Source of the DNA: Clostridiales bacterium
GTDB lineage: Bacteria > Bacillota > Clostridia > Lachnospirales > Lachnospiraceae
DNA: 64,000 nt
NCBI GenBank assembly: GCA_019420275.1
Contig: JAHZHN010000001.1
Span: 210,634-274,633, forward strand
Direction of reading: 5' to 3'
Positions within the stretch are counted from its first letter, which is position 1. Every line of letters begins with the position of its first letter. Positions 26,256 to 33,808 of this stretch are shown here, piece after piece. A program made the position numbers and the translations under genes. Under the pieces are notes generated by a model. That model saw nothing but the letters and a program-made list of their open reading frames with translations. It ran no database searches and was not told the origin of the DNA.

Positions 26256-27185
26256 TTATGAAAACATAGGAGTTGACAAATAGCGGTCTCCATTATCCGG
26301 GAGAAAAACTACAATATTTTTCCCTTTATTTTCCGGACGTTTTGCTTCCTGAACAGCTGCCCATAAAGCAGCTCCGGAAGAAATTCCTACCAAAATACCT
26401 TCTTCTACCGCCATTGCTTTTCCAAAATCAAAAGCATCTTCATCAGATACGGGCACGACCTTGTCGTATATCTTTGTATTCAAAACCTCTGGTACAAACC
26501 CTGCACCGATTCCCTGAATTTTATGAGGTCCTGCCTCACCTTTTGAAAGAACTGGAGACGTTGCAGGCTCCACTGCTATGATTTTAATATCTTCTTTTTT
26601 TGATTTTAAATATTCTCCGACACCGGTAATCGTTCCTCCTGTTCCGACACCGGCGACAAAAATATCAATCTTTCCTTCCATATCTTCCCAGATTTCCGGA
26701 CCAGTCGTCAGACGGTGTACCTTTGGATTGGATGGATTTATAAACTGTCCAGCCAAAAACGCATGATCCATCTCCTTAGCAAGTTCTTCCGCTTTGGCAA
26801 TTGCTCCATTCATTCCTTTTGACCCATCCGTCAGGACAATCTCTGCTCCATATGCTTTCAGAAGATTCCTTCGTTCTACACTCATTGTCTCCGGCATAGT
26901 GAGAATCACACGATACCCGCGGGAGGCCGCAATAGATGCCAGCCCAATCCCTGTATTTCCAGAAGTTGGCTCAATAATCACTGAACCTTCTTTCAATTTA
27001 CCGGAAGCCTCTGCATCTTCAATCATCTGAAGGGCAATCCTGTCTTTTGCACTTCCCGCTGGATTTAATCCTTCCAGCTTCGCAAAAATCTTTGCACCAG
27101 TTTCATATTTTTTTTCTATCTTTCCAACTTCCATCAAAGGAGTCTTCCCAATCAGTTCTCCTACGTTTTTATAAATTCCAGTCAT
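26256..27185 (-). CDS. cysK: Cysteine synthase A (O-acetylserine sulfhydrylase)
   Basis: The 309-residue PLP enzyme has the lysine motif NPAGSAKDRIAL, the phosphate-binding loops PTSGNTGIG and GTGGTITGVG, and GISSGAALWAAV near the end. It makes L-cysteine from O-acetylserine and sulfide. The gene has its own promoter immediately downstream of an Rrf2-family regulator gene, and the regulator's terminator sits between them. CymR-type Rrf2 proteins control cysteine genes and bind CysK in Bacillus, so a regulatory link is plausible. Confidence 0.95.
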   Translation of the reverse strand: MTGIYKNVGELIGKTPLMEVGKIEKKYETGAKIFAKLEGLNPAGSAKDRIALQMIEDAEASGKLKEGSVIIEPTSGNTGIGLASIAASRGYRVILTMPETMSVERRNLLKAYGAEIVLTDGSKGMNGAIAKAEELAKEMDHAFLAGQFINPSNPKVHRLTTGPEIWEDMEGKIDIFVAGVGTGGTITGVGEYLKSKKEDIKIIAVEPATSPVLSKGEAGPHKIQGIGAGFVPEVLNTKIYDKVVPVSDEDAFDFGKAMAVEEGILVGISSGAALWAAVQEAKRPENKGKNIVVFLPDNGDRYLSTPMFS

Positions 27186-27237
27186 TGTTGTCTCCTTTCA
27201 TTTCCTATAATTCCTAGTATTTTAATATGTTATTAAC

Positions 27238-27265
27238 AATATATCACATTTTTTGCATTTGTCAA
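27238..27265 (-). promoter_or_regulatory. Promoter of cysK
   Basis: Minus-strand TTGACA (27260-27265) and TATATT (27238-27243) with 16-bp spacing. It starts only a few bases after the regulator's terminator T-run. Confidence 0.7.
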
Positions 27266-27268
27266 TAG

Positions 27269-27314
27269 AAAAAAGCAGAAACAACTCCGTACTAAATTAC
27301 GAAGTCATTTCCGC
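27269..27314 (-). terminator. Terminator overlapping the 3' end of the Rrf2 gene
   Basis: 27275-27314 can form a 17-bp stem with several G-U pairs and a 6-nt loop; six Ts follow at 27274-27269. The 5' arm lies inside the last codons of the regulator gene. Confidence 0.7.
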
Positions 27315-27729
27315 CTTTTACTTTCGCTTGTTCTACAATATCTTCCAATGTAATTTCACTTAAATATTCCTGAATCACCTGTCCCAGACCTTCCCAGATT
27401 CCGATAGTCGGACACTCCTGATATCGTTCACACTGATTCACCTCATCATCCAGGCAGGCAACCGGCTGAAGACTCCCTTCCGTAATCTGAAGAATTTCAT
27501 AAATAGTATAATCTGCCGGTTCTTTTGCCAGCTGGTATCCTCCGTGAGGGCCCCTTAAACTCTTTAAATAACCGCAGATGCTCAGCTGACGTACAATCTG
27601 CTCCAAATATTTCACAGAAATTCCCTGACGTCTGGATACATCTTTCAGTGCCACCCAATCTCCTGTATGATGCATTGCCAGATCATACATAAGACGGACA
27701 GCATATCTCCCTTTTGTTGATATTTTCAT
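27292..27729 (-). CDS. Rrf2-family transcriptional regulator (IscR/CymR-like)
   Basis: The 145-residue protein starts MKISTKGRYAVRLMYDLAMH with the Rrf2 winged helix (VSRRQGISVKYLEQIVRQL, LRGPHGGYQLAK). Its C-terminal half contains three cysteines in CLDDEVNQCERYQEC (Cx7Cx5C), near the place where IscR and NsrR bind an Fe-S cluster. That suggests cluster sensing, although CymR itself senses cysteine supply through CysK without a cluster. It lies directly upstream of cysK on the same strand and is divergent from a NUDIX gene with back-to-back promoters. Confidence 0.9.
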   Translation of the reverse strand: MKISTKGRYAVRLMYDLAMHHTGDWVALKDVSRRQGISVKYLEQIVRQLSICGYLKSLRGPHGGYQLAKEPADYTIYEILQITEGSLQPVACLDDEVNQCERYQECPTIGIWEGLGQVIQEYLSEITLEDIVEQAKVKGGNDFVI

Positions 27730-27774
27730 AACACCACTCCATGTTTCACTTTTTCTACATAATTACTATGATTT

Positions 27775-27825
27775 ATTCTACTTGCTTTCGATTCTATTGT
27801 CAATTTTCTTCCCATGATTTACAAT
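27775..27825. promoter_or_regulatory. Back-to-back promoters sharing one -35 region (Rrf2 / NUDIX)
   Basis: Plus strand: TTGTCA (27797-27802), 17 bp, TACAAT (27820-27825). Minus strand: TTGACA (27798-27803), 17 bp, TAGAAT (27775-27780). The two -35 hexamers overlap by five bases. Confidence 0.65.
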
Positions 27826-27850
27826 AGATTTAAAAAGGAGGCATACTATT

Positions 27851-28462
27851 ATGAGCAAAATCAATAAAATCACACCCCTTACCCATGTGAAATATCTGAA
27901 TCTGTACGAACTAGAAGCAGAAAATAAATTCGGGAACACTCATCCTTATTACGTCGCAAGCCGAAAAAACGAACATACGATGATGGCTGCCACAAAAAAA
28001 CCAATACCAGACGGCGTTATCATCTACAGTCTTTTTGGCAAAGATCACGATAGAGTAATCATGATTCGGCAGTTCCGTTACCCACTTAATGATTATATAT
28101 ACGAATTCCCGGCAGGCCTGATCGATCCAGGAGAATCTGTAAAGGAAACCGCCATACGGGAAATGCTGGAGGAAACCGGCCTTAACTTTACACCTGCAGA
28201 CTGCGATGATTTTCTGAACCGACCGCATTTTTCCTCTGCCGGAATGACCGATGAAACAAACTGCACCGTTTATGGATATGCATCCGGAAAGCCGAATCTT
28301 GATCATCTGGAGCCAAATGAAGATCTCTCTGTTCATCTGGTAGACCGCGAAGAAGCCAGACGAATTCTAAAAGAAGAAAATCTTTCTGTAAAAGCTTATT
28401 ATCTTCTCCTTCATTTTCTTCAGAGCGATCCAGCAGATCCTTTTGCTTTCCTCCATATTTAA
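27851..28462 (+). CDS. NUDIX hydrolase (ADP-ribose pyrophosphatase-like)
   Basis: The 203-residue protein carries an exact Nudix box, GLIDPGE-x7-REMLEETGL, which binds magnesium and hydrolyses nucleoside diphosphate-linked compounds. The preceding strand IRQFRYPLNDYIYEFPAGL is typical of the ADP-ribose/ADP-sugar pyrophosphatase group. The plus-strand start at 27851 follows AAAAAGGAGG. It is a single-gene unit with its own promoter and terminator. Substrate is inferred from the ExPAGL motif and not certain. Confidence 0.9.
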   Translation: MSKINKITPLTHVKYLNLYELEAENKFGNTHPYYVASRKNEHTMMAATKKPIPDGVIIYSLFGKDHDRVIMIRQFRYPLNDYIYEFPAGLIDPGESVKETAIREMLEETGLNFTPADCDDFLNRPHFSSAGMTDETNCTVYGYASGKPNLDHLEPNEDLSVHLVDREEARRILKEENLSVKAYYLLLHFLQSDPADPFAFLHI

Positions 28463-28477
28463 AATTTGATATACATC

Positions 28478-28520
28478 AAAAGAAGGAAGACATGCGATTT
28501 TCATGTTCTTCCTTCTTTTT
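28478..28520. terminator. Convergent terminator after the NUDIX gene
   Basis: AAAAGAAGGAAGACATG and CATG-TTCTTCCTTCTTTT arms with a short AT-rich loop; followed by a T-run on the plus strand and T-rich on the minus. Confidence 0.8.
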
Positions 28521-28550
28521 AATAAAACCAAGCCTCTTCCTTCCAGATAT

Positions 28551-29462
28551 TCATGATTCTATGATTACATGTTTCACTCCACTACGTTCTGCCCATGAAC
28601 GAAATTTTTCCATCTGATCTTTGGTATATAATTTAGGATTATCCTGAAAACAATACTCCCGATCAATCAGATGATATTTTGACTCTGCCAGCGGATTATA
28701 ATTTAAAATTTCATATGAAACCTCTGGATAAATGCCACTGATCCATCTTCCCACAGCTTCTATGTTCTCTTTCACAGCAGTCATTCCAGGAATCATCGGT
28801 GTCCGGATGATGACTGCGTCTTTCTTTTCGGATTCCAGCAGGAACTTTAAATTTCTTCGGATTCTTTCGTTAGAGACTCCTGTATATTTCTTATGGAGAT
28901 CATCATTTTCCAGTTTGAAATCCGCAAAAATGCGATCCAGATACGGCAGAATTTCCTCCAGGATTTCCTGTCTGACATAGAGGGAAGTCTCAATAGCCGT
29001 ATGAATTCCTTCCTTCCTGCACTGCTTCAGCAATTCCATCGCAAATTTCCACTGAAACAAAGGCTCTCCGCCGGAAAGGGTGACCCCGCCGCCGTGGCGG
29101 TAAAATACTTCGTCTTTCCTGATTTCTTCCATTACTTCGTCCACTGTCATTTCTCTGGAATCCATTTCAACGGCTCCTGCCGGACACCAATCAATGATTT
29201 CTGCCCAGTCTTCTGCCGCTTGAGGATTCAGATGGATTTTTCCATTTTCTATTTTCACACCGCCTGCTCTGCTTTTTTTCACGCAGGTTCCACAGTGGAT
29301 GCACCGGTTTTCAAAATACAGCGGTCTCTTCCTCACAGAAATTCCTTCTGGGTTCTGGCACCAGACACAAGACAGAGGACATCCTTTCAAAAATATCGTC
29401 GTACGGATGCCGTCTCCATCATGGGTAGAAAACCTGCGAATATCAAATACTTGTCCTTTCAT
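28551..29462 (-). CDS. Glycyl radical enzyme activase with reduced auxiliary cluster region
   Basis: The 303-residue radical-SAM protein begins MKGQVFDIRRFSTHDGDGIRTTIFLKGCPLSCVWCQNPEG (CxxxCxxC for the SAM cluster) and has GGGVTLSGGEPL. Between them the ferredoxin insert is eroded: CIHCGTCVKKS keeps three cysteines but has Ser where the fourth is expected, and the second motif is reduced to a single WCP. At most one auxiliary [4Fe-4S] cluster can form, whereas the activase at 17245 has two full motifs. The start is contiguous with the stop of the upstream GRE gene, whose last codons supply GGAG. Confidence 0.92.
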   Translation of the reverse strand: MKGQVFDIRRFSTHDGDGIRTTIFLKGCPLSCVWCQNPEGISVRKRPLYFENRCIHCGTCVKKSRAGGVKIENGKIHLNPQAAEDWAEIIDWCPAGAVEMDSREMTVDEVMEEIRKDEVFYRHGGGVTLSGGEPLFQWKFAMELLKQCRKEGIHTAIETSLYVRQEILEEILPYLDRIFADFKLENDDLHKKYTGVSNERIRRNLKFLLESEKKDAVIIRTPMIPGMTAVKENIEAVGRWISGIYPEVSYEILNYNPLAESKYHLIDREYCFQDNPKLYTKDQMEKFRSWAERSGVKHVIIES

Positions 29463-31817
29463 TTATATATCTCCATAGCTGGTACGGGCAATGATCTCAT
29501 TCTGCAGCTCATCTGCCAGCTCCGTAAAATACGCCGTATATCCTGCCACACGGACTGTAAGGCCGCGGTACTGTTCCGGATTCTTTTTCGCTGCGATTAA
29601 ATCCTCTTTGCGCACTACATTAAACTGAATATGCGGAATCTCAAGATCCACAAAACTGCGGAGAAATTTGGCAAATTTATCGATTCCCGCTTCATTTTTA
29701 AAGAATTCCGGCAGGAATTTCATATTTAACAGCCCCCCGTTGGTCGTTAAATTCTTATCCAGTTTGGATACAGATTTTAATACCGCTGTCGGACCTTTTA
29801 CATCTCTTCCATAAACCGGTGACATTCCGCCGTCGGCCAGCGGTTCTTTCGCATGGCGTCCATCCGGCGTAGCACCGACATTTTCTCCCATCGGAACATG
29901 AGCAGATACCGTGTACATGCCGGTATGATACGGACCTCCCCGGTAATTGGTAAATGTGCGGAGGCGATTTTTAAAATACTCTGCCCATTTGGTTCCCATG
30001 GCATCTACCCAGTCTACATCATTTCCATACTTTGGAACTTTGTTCAGACACATAGCACGCAGGAACTCGTATCCTTCAAAATCATGTTTCAAGGCATCCA
30101 GCATTTCCCCTTTTTCCACTCTGCCCTCATCGTAAATCAGCTGCTTGATCGCTGCCAGGCTGTCCGCCAGGTTTGCAACCTGGATCATCTGAATACCGGA
30201 CAGATTATATTTTGCGCCGCCTGCTGTTACATCAGTTCCTTCTTTCATGCAGTTGTCAATGACAGAAGATAAGAACGGTGACGGCAGCAGATCAATGTGT
30301 GCTTTTTCCACTTCTTCACATGCCAGGATCATCTTATCCATAAAATAGTCAATCTGACGGCGGAACGCTTCCTCCAGATCCTCAAACGTCTTATAATCCT
30401 CCAGATTACCATAATCCGGCGCAAAGCGCTCTCCGGTCAGGAGGCAGACACCTCCGGTCAGCGCCGCTTCCAGCGCTTTATTAAGATTAAACATGGCAGA
30501 ATCGCTCCATCCCAGATTGTTTCCCTGGGTTGTCAGCTCTACACAGCCTACGATTGCATAATTTAAGGCATCCTTTTCCTCAATTCCCAGTTCTTCAATG
30601 GATGGAATTACTGCCTTATCATTAAAGAACTGCGGCATCCCGCTTCCCTTTGCGACAGTTCTTACGGCTTCTTTCAGCAGTGCATCTCCGGTTCCTTCAT
30701 GAAGTCTGACGGATAGATTCGGCTGCGGAAGTCCCAGATGTTTCTGTGCCTGCAAAAACAGGAAAGACAGATCATTAGCGTAATCATTTCCATTTTCATC
30801 CTGCCCTCCTACCGCAATGTTAAAACCGATTGGGAATCCTGCAAAATATTTTGCACCGTGGGAATTCCTCATATATACGATTTCATTAAATTTCAGCCAG
30901 AGACATTCTATGATTTCCAAAGCATTCTGTTTTGTCAGATTCCCTTCTTCCATGTCTTTTGTATAGAAAGAAATCAAATGCTGGTCCAATCTTCCCGGAG
31001 AAAAAGAAGATGCATTAGATTCCATCTGAAGAACAACAAATAAAAACCAGATGGACTGCACTGCTTCATGAAATGTTTTCGGCGGACGTTTGCTTAAGTT
31101 TTTACAATTTTGAGCGACTGTAAGAATAGACTTTTTCTTATTCTCATCTGTCTCTCCTGATGCCAGTTCCATCATAAAATCATGATAACGCATCATGAAT
31201 TTTCTTGTGCCTTCCATAACAATTTGGACACTTCTGTAAAAATCTTTATGTTCTTCACTGCATGTTTCTAATTTTGATTCTGCTTCTTCCTGAAGTCCTT
31301 TTGGCCCCAATGCCAGCCATTTTACGCAATTTGGACAAATATGCCCTTGTGCATGATCCTTCTGATTGATTTTTACAACTTTGGCAATCTCGTTAATTTC
31401 TGTCCCATATCTTTCTGCCAGAATATCTTCCAAAGATTTCCCCTTCCAATATGGCTTGATCACTTTACGAAACGTATCAATATCTTCCTGATGAACGTTA
31501 AATCTGTCCTGAGGTCTTGTCGGCAAAGTTTCAAACTCTTTATCCACCCAAGTACTTCCGCTTTCTGGGAATACAACACCATAACGAACACCTGCGGTAC
31601 GATTTCCTACAATCAGTTCTTCTGGTTCTGCACTGATGGCAATCTGCTCTAGTGCAGCCTTCAGAGATTTGGCTCTTTGTATGATCCTTGGCTGCCCTTC
31701 ATTTTTTTTGTATGTATCTGTAATGATCAAAGCCTGCTCAATTGAGGCATATCTCGGCTCTGACAGCATCTTATTTTTTAAATAAGTCACCCGGTCTGTC
31801 TGATAAAGTTCTTCCAT
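29463..31817 (-). CDS. PflD-like glycyl radical enzyme, substrate unknown
   Basis: The 784-residue protein has the thiyl cysteine in VGCVE (Cys425, Glu427) and the glycyl loop RVAGYTAYF (Gly759). LPTRPQDRF, GCVEL...DSAMFNLNKALE and the TVSAHVPMG block resemble E. coli PflD, which opens 1,5-anhydromannitol-6-phosphate. However, a CPNCVKW segment near residue 161-167 and the residues after GCVEL differ from PflD, so the substrate may differ too. It is not a pyruvate formate-lyase (no CC pair). The activase follows without a gap. No transporter or dehydrogenase is adjacent, so the pathway cannot be read from context. Confidence 0.85.
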   Translation of the reverse strand: MEELYQTDRVTYLKNKMLSEPRYASIEQALIITDTYKKNEGQPRIIQRAKSLKAALEQIAISAEPEELIVGNRTAGVRYGVVFPESGSTWVDKEFETLPTRPQDRFNVHQEDIDTFRKVIKPYWKGKSLEDILAERYGTEINEIAKVVKINQKDHAQGHICPNCVKWLALGPKGLQEEAESKLETCSEEHKDFYRSVQIVMEGTRKFMMRYHDFMMELASGETDENKKKSILTVAQNCKNLSKRPPKTFHEAVQSIWFLFVVLQMESNASSFSPGRLDQHLISFYTKDMEEGNLTKQNALEIIECLWLKFNEIVYMRNSHGAKYFAGFPIGFNIAVGGQDENGNDYANDLSFLFLQAQKHLGLPQPNLSVRLHEGTGDALLKEAVRTVAKGSGMPQFFNDKAVIPSIEELGIEEKDALNYAIVGCVELTTQGNNLGWSDSAMFNLNKALEAALTGGVCLLTGERFAPDYGNLEDYKTFEDLEEAFRRQIDYFMDKMILACEEVEKAHIDLLPSPFLSSVIDNCMKEGTDVTAGGAKYNLSGIQMIQVANLADSLAAIKQLIYDEGRVEKGEMLDALKHDFEGYEFLRAMCLNKVPKYGNDVDWVDAMGTKWAEYFKNRLRTFTNYRGGPYHTGMYTVSAHVPMGENVGATPDGRHAKEPLADGGMSPVYGRDVKGPTAVLKSVSKLDKNLTTNGGLLNMKFLPEFFKNEAGIDKFAKFLRSFVDLEIPHIQFNVVRKEDLIAAKKNPEQYRGLTVRVAGYTAYFTELADELQNEIIARTSYGDI

Positions 31818-31862
31818 CCATTGTTCTCCTTTCCATTATTTTCTGCCTTCTTATTTTTTATT

Positions 31863-31891
31863 ATTATAAATTATTTTTTATTATTTTTCAA
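31863..31891 (-). promoter_or_regulatory. Promoter of the PflD-like GRE operon
   Basis: Minus-strand TTGAAA (31886-31891) and TATAAT (31863-31868) with 17-bp spacing; AGGAGA precedes the ATG at 31817. Confidence 0.65.
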
Positions 31892-31962
31892 GCGTTTCCT
31901 ATTATTCCTTTTCATTTTTTCGTATTGTTTCTATTTTTAGACCCGGTATTATTTTGCATAAC

Positions 31963-31988
31963 AAAAAAAGCACCCGGCGAGTGCTTTT
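31963..31988 (-). terminator. Terminator of the small lipoprotein gene
   Basis: AAAAGCAC and GTGCTTTT arms with a 7-nt GC-rich loop and a T-run of seven on the minus strand. Confidence 0.8.
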
Positions 31989-32017
31989 CTTCTATTATAT
32001 ATAATTCCCCTTCTGTT

Positions 32018-32452
32018 CTACTCTTTCTCGAATACATAAACACTTGTCCCATCAGTGCCTTTCATTGTTAGTTCTCCGCCGTCCAGAGTCACTTCCGCAG
32101 CTTCAGAGTCGGTGTGAATGATATATACTCCTTTTTCGTCTGATTCTGTCCAAGTTCCATTCGCATTTTTTCCATAGCCCGTATGATACATGCTCATCGT
32201 ACCATCATCGTTAAACGTTATTTTGATTTCTGCAAACATATCATGTGCTTCCTGTCTATCCTCTTCATCCATCTCCGGATATTCTTCTGCCAACATATCC
32301 ACTACATCATCTATCTCCTTCGGCTCACTCATGTCTTCCGTCTGAAGTTTTGTCAGCGTCCAGGTTCCTTCAATGGATCCCATCTGGCAGCCGGTCAGCA
32401 TTGCTGCCATCATTCCTAACGCCATTAAAACCATTACCAATCTCTTTTTCAT
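32018..32452 (-). CDS. Small lipoprotein with a lipocalin-like SIxGTW domain
   Basis: The 144-residue protein has a lipoprotein signal peptide (KKRLVMVLMALGMMAAMLTG then Cys22; lipobox LTGC). The mature part has SIEGTW, an acidic helical stretch (EEYPEMDEEDRQEAHDMFAEI) and a beta-rich end with GTMSMYHTGYG, NGTWTESD and YVFEKE. The pattern suggests a small beta-barrel or lipocalin-like fold anchored outside the membrane. Function is unknown. The ATG at 32452 is preferred over one two codons upstream on ribosome-binding distance. It is a paralogue of the next upstream gene and has the shared 18-bp promoter box. Confidence 0.8.
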   Translation of the reverse strand: MKKRLVMVLMALGMMAAMLTGCQMGSIEGTWTLTKLQTEDMSEPKEIDDVVDMLAEEYPEMDEEDRQEAHDMFAEIKITFNDDGTMSMYHTGYGKNANGTWTESDEKGVYIIHTDSEAAEVTLDGGELTMKGTDGTSVYVFEKE

Positions 32453-32508
32453 TTTCATTTCCTCCTTTGTGCTTCGGCCTATGCCGTTGTTGTTTTCTTT
32501 ATGCTCTC

Positions 32509-32540
32509 AGTATAAATTCCGTTTTGGAAAATTTGTTTTT
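32509..32540 (-). promoter_or_regulatory. Shared island promoter box, copy A
   Basis: On the minus strand AAAAACAAATTTTCCAAA (32540-32523), 8 nt, then TATACT (32514-32509). The start codon is 56 nt downstream. Two more copies occur at 33042-33073 and 33723-33754. Confidence 0.75.
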
Positions 32541-32545
32541 CGCTT

Positions 32546-32986
32546 CTATATTCTTTCTTTTTCTAAAACCAGAATGGCAGTTTCTCTGTCATCTTCCATG
32601 TCCAGCTCTTCGCCATGAAAGGTAAATGTGATAATATGAGGTCCCGCACCACCAACAGCTAAATAAACTCCATCCTCCATTTCTTTCCAGGTGCCCAGCA
32701 ACTTTGATTCATCATAATCCACTTCCATTGTTCCATCTTCGCGAAAAATCACTTGAAAATTTTTGAGTTCTCTTATCGCTTCCTGTCTCTCTTTTTCCGT
32801 CAGATTTTTGAAATCTTTTGCAATTTCTTCTATTCTATGAGGCTCACTCATATGTTCCAGCTGTACTTTTCTGGCCATCCATGTTCCCACAATGGACCTC
32901 TTTTGTCGGCCTGTCAAAAAGGCTGTCAATATACCGACTGTCAACATACCAGCTGCTGCTAAAATAATGACCCTTCTTTTTTTCAC
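32546..32986 (-). CDS. Paralogue of the SIxGTW lipoprotein, membrane-anchored without a lipobox
   Basis: The 146-residue protein aligns with the 32018-32452 product: SIVGTW versus SIEGTW, EHMSEPHRIEEIAKDF versus EDMSEPKEIDDVVDML, then FREDGTMEVDY and LLGTWKEMEDGVYL, ending VLEKERI. The N-terminal hydrophobic segment (VIILAAAGMLTVGILTAFLTG) is followed by Arg instead of Cys, so lipidation is not expected and it is probably a signal anchor. The GTG at 32986 is chosen because GGAAGGAGGA lies 6 nt before it. Function unknown. Confidence 0.75.
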   Translation of the reverse strand: MKKRRVIILAAAGMLTVGILTAFLTGRQKRSIVGTWMARKVQLEHMSEPHRIEEIAKDFKNLTEKERQEAIRELKNFQVIFREDGTMEVDYDESKLLGTWKEMEDGVYLAVGGAGPHIITFTFHGEELDMEDDRETAILVLEKERI

Positions 32987-33041
32987 CCTGGTTCCTCCTT
33001 CCCTCTGGTGTATAACTCCTGCTGTTTTTCTTTGTAGTCTT

Positions 33042-33073
33042 AGTATAAAAACCAATTTGGAAAATTTGTTTTT
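33042..33073 (-). promoter_or_regulatory. Shared island promoter box, copy B
   Basis: Minus-strand AAAAACAAATTTTCCAAA (33073-33056), 8 nt, TATACT (33047-33042); start codon 55 nt downstream. Confidence 0.75.
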
Positions 33074-33078
33074 CCTAC

Positions 33079-33645
33079 TTATTTTTCTTTTCGTATTTCG
33101 GAAAATCTGCTTCCTGCCACTTCGTATCCTGTCCGGATTCCTTCAAAATCTTTTGAATAATACATAGTATGTTCTTTTTTGATTCCGGTCTCTCTTGCCA
33201 GATCCAAAATCCGCATTTCCGTTCCAAAAAACAGGATTTCCCATCCTCTCCTTTGTTTTTCCTGTATGAAATTCCGAATTTTTTTCTGGTCATATTTTGT
33301 ACTGGCATTCTCCATGCCATCTGTAATAATGAAAACAAGCACTTTTTCATTTTTTTCCGGTTTAACTCCTTCAAATACCGTTCCTATGGCGTCAAATAAC
33401 GCCGTATTGCCATACGCATAATACTCCATATGTGTCAAAGCCTCTGCCTGTCGGATTGGCATATGCCGGTAAAGAATATGGCATTGGTCGCTGAATAAGG
33501 CCGTTGTAATATATGCCTCGCCATCCTGCTGTTTTTGTTTTTTCAGCATATCATTATAGTTTCTAATCGTATCCTCTTCCTTGCCATACATAGATCCGCT
33601 TTGATCTAGGATACATATCATTTCTTTGATACTGCTGTTCTTCAC
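33079..33645 (-). CDS. von Willebrand factor A domain protein, cytosolic
   Basis: The 188-residue protein is essentially one vWA domain. The metal-ion-dependent adhesion site is complete: DQSGSM near residue 14, a Thr in GNTALFDAIG, and ITDGMENAS. There is no signal peptide or membrane helix, so it should be cytosolic. In bacteria such vWA proteins often act with eukaryotic-like protein kinases, which are encoded 2-8 kb away. The GTG at 33645 follows GAGAGTGAGGA. Its upstream region has only part of the shared promoter box (AGAAAAACAAATT at about 33703-33715). Confidence 0.85.
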   Translation of the reverse strand: MKNSSIKEMICILDQSGSMYGKEEDTIRNYNDMLKKQKQQDGEAYITTALFSDQCHILYRHMPIRQAEALTHMEYYAYGNTALFDAIGTVFEGVKPEKNEKVLVFIITDGMENASTKYDQKKIRNFIQEKQRRGWEILFFGTEMRILDLARETGIKKEHTMYYSKDFEGIRTGYEVAGSRFSEIRKEK

Positions 33646-33722
33646 TTTTCCTCACTCTCCTCTCATTTTTTCTAACGATAATTCTAATCTTCCTATCTGT
33701 TTAATTTGTTTTTCTTTTCTTA

Positions 33723-33754
33723 AAAAACAAATTTTCCAAAACAAAATTTATACT
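33723..33754 (+). promoter_or_regulatory. Shared island promoter box, copy C
   Basis: Plus-strand AAAAACAAATTTTCCAAA (33723-33740), 8 nt, TATACT (33749-33754); start codon 54 nt downstream. It faces away from copies A and B. Confidence 0.75.
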
Positions 33755-33808
33755 GAAGTTATCAAATGAAACAAAGCAAATTCAACGATTGAAACAGGAG
33801 GAAATAAA

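Noticed and set aside
31880..31905. Possible cre (CcpA) site overlapping the -35 of the PflD-like GRE promoter
   Set aside because: AGGAAACGCTTGAA has about four mismatches to the cre consensus, too many to support.
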